Shown here: positions 1-5,136 of the stretch, one piece after another
Numbering within the stretch: the first letter of the stretch is position 1
How the letters are laid out: each line of letters opens with the position of its first letter
Assembly (NCBI GenBank): GCA_020846815.1
Contig: JADLDF010000223.1
Coordinates: 1-5,827 of the forward strand
Length of the DNA stretch: 5,827 bases
Source of the DNA: Gammaproteobacteria bacterium
Lineage (GTDB): Bacteria; Pseudomonadota; Gammaproteobacteria; Steroidobacterales; Steroidobacteraceae
Direction: 5' to 3'
Notes under the pieces: model-generated
Told to the model about the DNA's origin: nothing
The model's database searches: none
Seen by the model: only the letters and a program-made list of their open reading frames with translations
Translations under genes and position numbers: made by a program

Positions 1-1
1 G

Positions 2-988
2 TTCATGTTCGCCGCGGCGCATCTCGCGGCGCCGCTCATGGCCGGCAATGCCGTGGTCGTGAAGACGCCCGAAACCAGCCCGCTGTCGGGCTCGCTGCTC
101 GGCGAGCTGTGCCGCGAGTGCCTGCCGGCGGGCCTCGTGAACATCGTGCACGGCCACGGCCTGCCGGCCGGCGACATGCTGGTGCGGCATCCGCAGGTGC
201 GGCGCATCGGCTTCACGAGTTCGGTCGCGACCGGGCTTGCGATCCAGCGTGCGGCCGCAGAGTCGAGCGTCAAGCAGGTGACGCTGGAGCTCGGCGGCAA
301 GAATCCCTTCATCGTGTTTCCGGACGGCGATCTCGACAAGGCGGTCGAGATGGCGGTCGCGGGCATGAACTTCTCCTGGGCGGGCCAGTCCTGCGGCTCG
401 ACCAGCCGTCTGCTGCTGCACGAGTCGGTGCACGACGAGTTCGTCGAGCGCTACGCGGCACGGCTGTGCGCGCTGCGTCTCGGCGACTCGCTGGATCCGG
501 CTTCCGAGATGGGGCCGGTCAATTCACGGCGGCAGCACGAGCGCGTGCTGGGCTTCGTCGAATCGGCGCGTGCGCAAGGCGCGCGGCTGGTCACCGGCGG
601 GCGGCGTCCGCCCGGCGAATCGTTCCGCCGGGGCTACTGGCTCGAGCCGACGCTCTACGCCGACGTGCAGCCGTCGATGCGCGTGGCGCGCGAGGAGGTC
701 TTCGGGCCCATCATCTGCGCGCTGCGCTGGTCCACCGAGGACGAGGCCGTGGCGCTCGCCAACGGCACCGTCTACGGCCTGACGGCCGCGGTCTGGACGC
801 GCGACCTGAACACCGCGCTGCGCATGATGCGCCGCATCGAGGCGGGCACGGTCTGGATCAACTTCGCCGGCCAGCACTTCGTCGGCATGCCTTTCGGCGG
901 CCGGAAGGACAGCGGCGTCGGCGGCGAGGAATGTCTCGAAGAGCTGCTCGACTACACCCAGATCAAGGCCGTGCACGTGCTGCCCTGA
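2..988 (+). CDS. Aldehyde dehydrogenase family protein, 5' end outside the window
   Basis: This is the C-terminal part of an NAD(P)+-dependent aldehyde dehydrogenase, a cytosolic enzyme oxidising an aldehyde to its acid. Counting from the Met at position 5, the visible motifs are the cofactor-binding VVVKTPETSPL (residues 18-27), the nucleotide-binding loop FTSSVATG (70-77), LELGGKNP with the general-base Glu95, GQSC with the nucleophile Cys130 (codon 392-394), EEVFGP (230-235), GTVWIN (281-286) and PFGGRKDSG (296-304). All key catalytic residues are present. Family members are usually about 480-500 residues, so about 160 N-terminal residues lie upstream. The ATG at 5 is an internal Met, because the frame is open to the window edge and the protein would otherwise lack half its Rossmann domain. 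It converges on the MFS gene with 39 bases between stops. Its last eight codons and stop lie in a 36-bp sequence repeated 65 bases downstream. The substrate is unknown. Confidence 0.95.
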   Translation, partial: FMFAAAHLAAPLMAGNAVVVKTPETSPLSGSLLGELCRECLPAGLVNIVHGHGLPAGDMLVRHPQVRRIGFTSSVATGLAIQRAAAESSVKQVTLELGGKNPFIVFPDGDLDKAVEMAVAGMNFSWAGQSCGSTSRLLLHESVHDEFVERYAARLCALRLGDSLDPASEMGPVNSRRQHERVLGFVESARAQGARLVTGGRRPPGESFRRGYWLEPTLYADVQPSMRVAREEVFGPIICALRWSTEDEAVALANGTVYGLTAAVWTRDLNTALRMMRRIEAGTVWINFAGQHFVGMPFGGRKDSGVGGEECLEELLDYTQIKAVHVLP

Positions 989-1061
989 AGTCGCGCTCGG
1001 CGATCGAGGCCTCGCCCGCGCGCAGGATCAGGGCCGTTCACGTGCCGCCCTGAGGGCGCGC
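961..1061. repeat. Pair of 36-bp imperfect direct repeats (961-996 and 1026-1061)
   Basis: Bases 961-996 and 1026-1061 match at 31 of 36 positions without gaps. The differences are at repeat offsets 6, 13, 21, 29 and 31. The copies have the same orientation, a 65-base period and 29 bases of unrelated sequence between them. Copy 1 holds the aldehyde dehydrogenase C-terminus (IKAVHVLP, stop 986-988). Copy 2, read in the + direction, gives IRAVHVPP followed by a stop at 1051-1053, but in a different frame and with no gene of its own. On the - strand copy 2 encodes the end of the MFS transporter (RALRAARERP, stop 1028-1030), and copy 1 would read RDFRAARARP followed by a stop. The similarity does not continue past offset 36, so this is not a tandem duplication of the whole 65-base unit. 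Confidence 0.8.
992..1022. terminator. Possible bidirectional terminator hairpin between convergent genes
   Basis: A GC stem lies in the short space between the ALDH and MFS stop codons. CGCGC (992-996) pairs with GCGCG (1018-1022), and GGCGA (999-1003) pairs with TCGCC (1012-1016). There is a small 2/1 internal loop and an 8-base apical loop that includes part of the palindrome CGAGGCCTCG (1005-1014). There is no T-run on either side, so it is not a canonical intrinsic terminator. Its position between convergent genes is the main argument. In such GC-rich DNA, hairpins of this size also arise by chance. Confidence 0.35.
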
Positions 1062-2449
1062 CACAGCAGCCAAGCTGCGATCGGGTTGGCAACACCCGAG
1101 ACGATCGCCATCGACAGGCCGAGGCGCTGCTCGTCGCCGAACACCTGATCGGTGATGAAGCCGACGGCGAACGGCCCGACGGTCGCGCCGACCAGGGCCA
1201 GCGACAGCTGGTAGGCGGCGCCGAACTGGGCGCGCATGCGGTCCGGCGTGATCTGCTGCACGTAGGCGCCGGCCGGGCCGGTGGCCGCGCTGCCGAAGAA
1301 GAACGTGAAGAAGATCAGCGCTGCGTGGCCGTACATCGTCGGCATCAGCGGCGCGATCACCGACGGCAGCAGCAGGCCGAGGCCGCAGCCGCAGAGCACG
1401 CGCAGCTTGGCCTGCGCGACGCCGCGCTGCTCCAGGCGGTCGGCGAGCACGCCGCCGCTGAATGCGCCGAGCACGCCGCCGAGCAGCGCCACCACGCCGA
1501 TCGTCGCCGCGGCCTCAGGAATCGTCGCGCCGTACTGGCGCTGGTAGAGCGCAGGCGTCCAGGTCATGACCGAGAAAGCGGTGATCGAGGTCGTGCCGTA
1601 GCCCGCGAACACCGGCCCGTAGGAGCGCCAGTGCTCGAGGAAATGGCGGCGCACCTCGGCGAACCGCGCGGCGCGGAAACCCGGCGCGCGCGGCGGCTCG
1701 CGCACCAGCAGCATCAGCAGTGCGACCGGCAGGCCGAGCAGGCCGACGGCCACCATGACCAGGCGCCAGCCGGCGAGCTCGCCGAGCAGCGGCAGCTCGA
1801 CGCTGCCGAGGCCCACCAGCCAGCCGATCAGCGCGCCGCCGAGCAGATAGGCGATGCCGGTACCGGCGGTCACGCCGGCGCTGAACACGCCGATCGCCAG
1901 CGACAGGCGGCGCGGCGGGAAGTAGCCGGCGAGCATCGAATAGGCGGACGGCGAGAGCGTGGCCTCGCCGACGCCGACTCCGATGCGGTAGAGGAAAAGC
2001 TGGCCGTAGCTGCGTGCCGTCCCGGCCAGCGCCGTCATCATGCACCAGAGGGTGATGCCGCCGGTGATGATCCACTTGCGGCTGTGACGATCGGCCCAGC
2101 GCGCGACCAGCAGACCCATGCCGCAATAGAAGATCGCGAACGCGGCGCCGGCGAGCAGGCTGAAGGCCGTGTCGGAGATCTGCAGCTCCGCCTTGATCGG
2201 CTGCACCAGCAGCGACAGGATCAGCCGGTCGATGAACGAGACTGCATTCGCGAGCGCGAGCACCACCACGACGAACCAGGCGTAGAGCGCAGTGGGCGGA
2301 GCCGCGTCGGACGAGGTCTGGCCGTTGGTCGCGGTGGGCAGTCCGGACTGTGGTTCGCGCAAGCGGGAGCCTTCGTACGACGCTCGGGGGCGTCGGCAGT
2401 ATAGCCACGGTAGGCGCCGCGCGATGGCCGCAGCGGAGTCCGTGACCAA
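1028..2449 (-). CDS. MFS transporter, spinster-like family
   Basis: This is a major facilitator superfamily permease of the inner membrane, with about 12 predicted hydrophobic segments. Numbered from the first possible start, TM1 begins near residue 57 with the VSFIDR signature (70-75). The loop 2-3 motif A is GLLVARWADRHSRK (112-125), RIGVGVGEATLSPSAYSML follows at 155-173, and a central loop near 250-280 leads into the second six-helix half. The FIDR and RxGxGxGEA combination is typical of the spinster-like branch; bacterial members are often found in catabolic clusters, with lipid-like or aromatic substrates proposed. The start is uncertain. The longest frame opens with TTG at 2449, has no Shine-Dalgarno, and adds about 50 non-membrane residues. 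An internal TTG at 2362-2360, with AAGG seven bases upstream, gives about 444 residues and fits the family better. No ATG occurs before TM1. The 3' end lies in the second copy of the 36-bp repeat. It is transcribed divergently from the hydrolase. The substrate cannot be read from sequence. Confidence 0.93.
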   Translation of the reverse strand: MVTDSAAAIARRLPWLYCRRPRASYEGSRLREPQSGLPTATNGQTSSDAAPPTALYAWFVVVVLALANAVSFIDRLILSLLVQPIKAELQISDTAFSLLAGAAFAIFYCGMGLLVARWADRHSRKWIITGGITLWCMMTALAGTARSYGQLFLYRIGVGVGEATLSPSAYSMLAGYFPPRRLSLAIGVFSAGVTAGTGIAYLLGGALIGWLVGLGSVELPLLGELAGWRLVMVAVGLLGLPVALLMLLVREPPRAPGFRAARFAEVRRHFLEHWRSYGPVFAGYGTTSITAFSVMTWTPALYQRQYGATIPEAAATIGVVALLGGVLGAFSGGVLADRLEQRGVAQAKLRVLCGCGLGLLLPSVIAPLMPTMYGHAALIFFTFFFGSAATGPAGAYVQQITPDRMRAQFGAAYQLSLALVGATVGPFAVGFITDQVFGDEQRLGLSMAIVSGVANPIAAWLLWRALRAARERP

Positions 2450-2506
2450 ATTAATCTAAAATTTGATATTAGAATTATAAATTTATGATATTAAAGATAA
2501 TAAAAT
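2448..2506. promoter_or_regulatory. Extremely AT-rich divergent promoter region
   Basis: These 59 bases contain only five G/C, inside DNA that is otherwise about 70% GC. On the - strand there is a perfect TATAAT (2479-2474) that would start the MFS transcript near 2467; no good -35 is visible at 17 bases. On the + strand, GTGACC (2442-2447), N17, GATATT (2465-2470) is a moderate promoter match that would give the hydrolase a leader of only a few bases. The octamer TGATATTA occurs twice in direct orientation (2464-2471 and 2486-2493), 22 bases apart or about two helical turns. A 10-bp palindrome ATAAATTTAT lies at 2477-2486. These are possible operator half-sites, or binding sites for an H-NS-like protein. 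Which elements are used is inference. Confidence 0.55.
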
Positions 2507-3453
2507 GGACGGGAATCGGTGTGGCCGGGCTCGTGGTGCTGCTCGGGATCGCCGCCTTGGTGTACCGCGATACACCGGCCGCCGCGGTCGATGCCAAGTG
2601 GGCGACGCCGCCGTCGCGGTTCATCGAGATCGACGGCGTGCGCGTGCACTACCGCGACGAGGGGCAGGGCCCGGCCATCGTCCTGGTGCACGCGAACTAC
2701 GCGAGCCTCTTCATGTGGGAGCCCTGGGCCGCGGCGCTGAAGGACCGCTACCGCGTGGTGCGCCTGGATCTGACCGCGCACGGCCTGACGGGGCCCGATC
2801 CCAGCGGCGACTACAGTCTGCCGCGCACGGTTGCGATGTTCGGCCAGTTCGTCGACGCCCTCGGTCTGCAGCGCTTCACGCTCGGCGGCACCTCCCTCGG
2901 CGGCACGGTGGCGATGCACTACACGGTCGCCCACCCGGCGCGCGTCGAGCGCCTGATCCTGGTCAACCCCGGATCGCTGGAAAGGGACGTGCGCGGCCGC
3001 AGCACGCCGCGCGAGATCCCGCGGATCGCCGACCTGTTCGCCTACGTGACGCCGCGCTTCCTGGCTTCGGGTCTGCTCAACAGCAGTTATGGGGACCGCT
3101 CGCGTCTCACCGACGCGGTCATCGACGAGTGGTACGAAATGTGGATGCGCGAAGGCAACCGCCCGGCCATGCTCGCGCGTCTGCGCCAGTACGTCTCCGG
3201 TGACGTGGAGGGCAAGATCGGCGCGGTGCGCGTGCCGGTACTGCTGCTCTGGGGCGAGAAGAATCCGCGCGTGCCGGTCGCGCTCGCCTACGAGTTCCGC
3301 AAGCTGCTGACCGGCGCTCCCGAGGTGCGGCTGCAGATACTCGAAGGCGTCGGCCACATGGCCGTGCACGAAGCGCCCCAGGAGACGGCGCGGCGCGTGC
3401 GCGCCTATCTCGATGCGGCGCAGGCGGCGCCACCGGCCGGCGCGATCAACTGA
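2485..3453 (+). CDS. Alpha/beta hydrolase with N-terminal membrane anchor
   Basis: This is a serine-nucleophile alpha/beta hydrolase, probably cleaving an ester, lactone or similar bond. Residues 1-27 form a short positive N-terminus and one hydrophobic segment (about 9-27) without an obvious cleavage site, so it is probably membrane-anchored with the catalytic domain periplasmic. The fold begins with RFIEIDGVRVHYRDEG (45-60), the oxyanion-strand motif LVHANYAS (67-74) and DLTAHGLTGP (95-104). The nucleophile elbow is GGTSLGG (134-140) with Ser137. The C-terminal His291 lies in GVGHMAVHEAP (288-298). Two positions deviate: HA replaces the usual HG after strand 3, and LLWGEKNPRVP (254-264) has Asn260 (codon AAT, 3262-3264) where the catalytic Asp normally sits. 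ATG 2485 is chosen because a stop lies in frame at 2470 and the anchor begins there. No Shine-Dalgarno is visible, and the first codons are unusually AT-rich (ATA, TTA, ATA, ATA). Its last 8 bases overlap the convergent crotonase gene. The substrate is unknown. Confidence 0.93.
   Translation: MILKIIKWTGIGVAGLVVLLGIAALVYRDTPAAAVDAKWATPPSRFIEIDGVRVHYRDEGQGPAIVLVHANYASLFMWEPWAAALKDRYRVVRLDLTAHGLTGPDPSGDYSLPRTVAMFGQFVDALGLQRFTLGGTSLGGTVAMHYTVAHPARVERLILVNPGSLERDVRGRSTPREIPRIADLFAYVTPRFLASGLLNSSYGDRSRLTDAVIDEWYEMWMREGNRPAMLARLRQYVSGDVEGKIGAVRVPVLLLWGEKNPRVPVALAYEFRKLLTGAPEVRLQILEGVGHMAVHEAPQETARRVRAYLDAAQAAPPAGAIN
3446..3453. other. 8-bp convergent 3' overlap of two genes
   Basis: The hydrolase stop TGA is at 3451-3453 on the + strand. 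The crotonase stop TGA is read on the - strand from 3448 to 3446. The two coding regions therefore share eight base pairs. There is no intergenic space for a terminator between them, so any terminator must lie inside the opposing gene. Confidence 0.9.
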
Positions 3454-4219
3454 ACTTCGGCGCGCGCTTTTCCAGGAAGGCGCGCGCGCCCTCGGCGAAC
3501 TGCGGCGAATTGAAGGCGTCGTCGAACATGGCGCGGGTCGCGGCCGTCTCGGCGCGCGTGCCGTCCATGATCAGGTTGACGATCTGCTTGGCCGCGGCGA
3601 CCGAATTGCCGGCATTGCCGGCGATCGTGCCGGCGAGCTCGAGCGCGCGGGTCTCGAGCTCCGCGGTGGGCACGACCTCGTTGACCAGCCCTAAGTCGAG
3701 CGCTTCGCGCGCGCCGATGCGGCGGCCGGTGAACAGGATCTCCTTGGCGCGTGACGGGCCGACGAGGTCGACCAGACGGCGCGTGTCGTCGAGTGCATAG
3801 ACGAGGCCGAGGCGCGCGGGCGGAATCGCATAGAAGCTGTCGTCGGCGGCGAGGCGCAGATCGCAGGCGAGCGCGAGGCCGCAGCCCCCGCCGGTGCAGG
3901 CGCCGCGGATCACCGCGAGCGTCGGGATCGCGAGGCGCGCCCAGGCGAGCTGGCCTTCGAGCACCGCCTGCTGCATCGCGCGCGTGCGCTCGGGATGGGC
4001 CGCGTTCTGCGTCATCTCGACGATGTCGGCGCCAGCGCTGAAGGCTTCGTGGCCCGCGCCGCGGACCAGCGCGACGCGGATCGCGGGATCGGCGGCGAGC
4101 CGTGCCGCGATCCCGGGCAGCGCCGCCCACATCTGCGCGGTGACGGCATTGCGCCGCTCGGGACGGTTCAGGATCACCCACGCGAGTGGCGGGCGGAGTT
4201 CGGTGTGGATGTCGGTCAT
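3446..4219 (-). CDS. Crotonase (enoyl-CoA hydratase/isomerase) superfamily protein
   Basis: This is a crotonase-fold enzyme, cytosolic and acting on an acyl-CoA thioester. From ATG 4219 it has 257 residues, the normal length. Motifs are VILNRPERRNAV (15-26), the first oxyanion segment FSAGAD (60-65), the second oxyanion segment GACTGGGCGLALACDLRLA (106-124), PPARLGLVYALDDTRRL (133-149), the LFTGRRI stretch (162-168) and the C-terminal AFLEKRAPKF (247-256). Both glutamates of canonical enoyl-CoA hydratase appear to be absent: the GGGCE position is Gly114, and the QPE position is Pro134 or Ala135. Hydration by the classical mechanism is therefore unlikely, and isomerase, decarboxylase, hydrolase or dehydratase chemistry is possible. 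Tyr141 in LGLVY aligns with the LGVPY tyrosine of E. coli methylmalonyl-CoA decarboxylase as I recall that sequence. An upstream GTG at 4234 adds five residues and lacks a ribosome site; ATG 4219 is preferred, with a weak GAGAG just upstream. It is divergent from the SDR gene. Confidence 0.93.
   Translation of the reverse strand: MTDIHTELRPPLAWVILNRPERRNAVTAQMWAALPGIAARLAADPAIRVALVRGAGHEAFSAGADIVEMTQNAAHPERTRAMQQAVLEGQLAWARLAIPTLAVIRGACTGGGCGLALACDLRLAADDSFYAIPPARLGLVYALDDTRRLVDLVGPSRAKEILFTGRRIGAREALDLGLVNEVVPTAELETRALELAGTIAGNAGNSVAAAKQIVNLIMDGTRAETAATRAMFDDAFNSPQFAEGARAFLEKRAPKFS
3459..3490. terminator. Hairpin just downstream of the hydrolase stop, within the crotonase 3' end
   Basis: GGCGCGCGC (3459-3467) pairs perfectly with GCGCGCGCC (3482-3490) around a 14-base loop that starts with TTTT. 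It begins five bases after the hydrolase stop and lies in the codons for the crotonase C-terminal FLEKRAPKF motif. It could end the hydrolase transcript or pause convergent transcription. There is no T-run after the stem. The coding constraint of this conserved C-terminal segment may account for part of the symmetry, so the call is tentative. Confidence 0.3.
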
Positions 4220-4227
4220 GGCTCTCG

Positions 4228-4257
4228 TTGACACTGTCGCGGCGCCGGTGATGTTAT
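4228..4257 (+). promoter_or_regulatory. Putative sigma70-type promoter for the SDR-deacetylase operon
   Basis: TTGACA (4228-4233) is a perfect -35 hexamer. TGTTAT (4252-4257) follows after 18 bases and matches the -10 consensus at four of six positions. Transcription would start near 4264, giving a leader of about 30 bases to the ATG at 4294, with the ribosome site in between. The -35 lies between the two possible crotonase starts (GTG 4234 and ATG 4219), so the promoter overlaps the 5' end of the divergent crotonase transcript. Function is inferred from consensus match and position. Confidence 0.5.
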
Positions 4258-4281
4258 CAGCGCTCCGCTCACGGTGCCGAC

Positions 4282-4288
4282 AGGGAGG
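4282..4288 (+). promoter_or_regulatory. Strong ribosome binding site of the SDR gene
   Basis: AGGGAGG lies five bases upstream of ATG 4294 and is the best Shine-Dalgarno sequence in the window. It fixes the SDR start and suggests efficient translation. Confidence 0.8.
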
Positions 4289-4293
4289 TTTGC

Positions 4294-5136
4294 ATGGCGA
4301 CGTATCCGGACCTCGAGGGCAAGGTCGCGATCGTCACCGGCTCGGGGCGCGCCGCCGGCCTCGGCGAGGCCATGGTCAGGCGGCTCGCGGCCGAAGGCTG
4401 CCGGGTCGTGGTCAGCGACATCGGCGCGCCGCGCGGCGCCGAGCTGCCCGCCGATGCGATCGGCAGCGCGTCCGGCATCGAGCAGGTCGTCGCCGGGATC
4501 CGCGCCGCCGGCGGCGAGGCGATCGGCATCGCCTGCGACGTGCTGGAGGAGTCCAGCGTCGCGGCGCTGGTGCAGCGGGCCGTGGCCCATTACGGCCGGC
4601 TCGACATCATGGTCAACAACGCGGGCATCGGCTACCTCATGAAGCCGCTGGTCGAGATGGACCAGCCGAGCTGGGACGCGGTACTCGGCGTGAACCTGCG
4701 CGGCGTGTTCTTCGGCATCAAGCACGCGGCGCTGCAGATGATCGCGCAGCAGCAGGGCGGGCGGATCATCAACATCGGCAGCCAGGCGTCCAAGTCGGGT
4801 TTCCCGTTCGCCGCAGCCTACGTCGCTTCGAAGCACGGTGTCGTCGGACTGACGCGCACCGCCGCGCTCGAGCTCGGGCCGCAGCGCATCACCGTGAACG
4901 CGATCTGCCCGAACCACGTCACCACCGGCCTCGGTGCCTGGCAGAACAGGTACTTCAGCGCCGCAACGGGTCGCAGCGAGGATGCTTACCTGCGCGACAT
5001 GCGCGCACGCATTCCGCTCGGGCGCCCGGGTCTGCAGGACGACATCGCGAAGTCCTGCGCCTTCCTCGCGTCGTCCCAGGCCGACTACGTCACCGGCGAG
5101 GCCATGAACGTCTCCGGCGGCGAGGAGTATCACTGA
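4294..5136 (+). CDS. SDR family NAD(P)-dependent oxidoreductase
   Basis: This is a classical short-chain dehydrogenase/reductase interconverting an alcohol and a ketone, in the cytosol. The Rossmann glycine motif is TGSGRAAGLG (15-24), two residues longer than the usual TGxxxGxG. Strand 2 ends in SD (41-42), and the acidic residue suggests NAD(H) preference. CDV is at 81-83, NNAG at 108-111 and Asn134 in GVNLRG. The catalytic set is Ser163 (in INIGSQ), Tyr176 and Lys180 (YVASK). The C-terminal half has CPNHVTTG (205-212) where most members have PG, and ends with DYVTGEAMNVSGG (264-276). At 280 residues it is somewhat longer than the usual 250, mainly through about 13-15 extra residues after strand 2 (44-60). 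It starts at ATG 4294 behind a strong AGGGAGG. Its stop overlaps the next start by one base, so the two proteins are made together and probably act on the same pathway. Direction and substrate are not determined. Confidence 0.95.
   Translation: MATYPDLEGKVAIVTGSGRAAGLGEAMVRRLAAEGCRVVVSDIGAPRGAELPADAIGSASGIEQVVAGIRAAGGEAIGIACDVLEESSVAALVQRAVAHYGRLDIMVNNAGIGYLMKPLVEMDQPSWDAVLGVNLRGVFFGIKHAALQMIAQQQGGRIINIGSQASKSGFPFAAAYVASKHGVVGLTRTAALELGPQRITVNAICPNHVTTGLGAWQNRYFSAATGRSEDAYLRDMRARIPLGRPGLQDDIAKSCAFLASSQADYVTGEAMNVSGGEEYH
5122..5127 (+). promoter_or_regulatory. Internal ribosome binding site of the deacetylase-fold gene
   Basis: GAGGAG, within the last codons of the SDR gene, lies eight bases before ATG 5136. 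That start shares one base with the SDR stop (TGA 5134-5136). This supports translational coupling and fixes the downstream start. Confidence 0.65.

Noticed and set aside
109..1053. 314-codon + strand frame across the ALDH region
   Set aside because: It is a shifted-frame shadow of the ALDH gene, Arg/Ala-rich with no motifs. Only its end (IRAVHVPP) is of interest, and that is explained by the 36-bp repeat.
1046..1058. Small CGCCC-TGA-GGGCG hairpin
   Set aside because: It has a five-pair stem with a three-base loop inside the MFS 3' coding end and no T-run; this is too short to call in GC-rich DNA.
1325..2404. 359-codon + strand frame opposite the MFS gene
   Set aside because: It has a Gln/Arg/Ala/His-rich composition typical of antisense to a GC-rich membrane protein; the - strand encodes a full MFS permease.
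2491..3369. 292-codon - strand frame opposite the alpha/beta hydrolase
   Set aside because: There is no recognisable domain and the composition is biased; the + strand carries the nucleophile elbow and the conserved His motif.
4216..5133. Long - strand open frame of 305 codons opposite the SDR gene
   Set aside because: Its translation is a low-complexity mix rich in Ala, Arg, Asp, His and Gly without domain motifs, as expected for the antisense of a GC-rich gene; the + strand SDR motifs are unambiguous.
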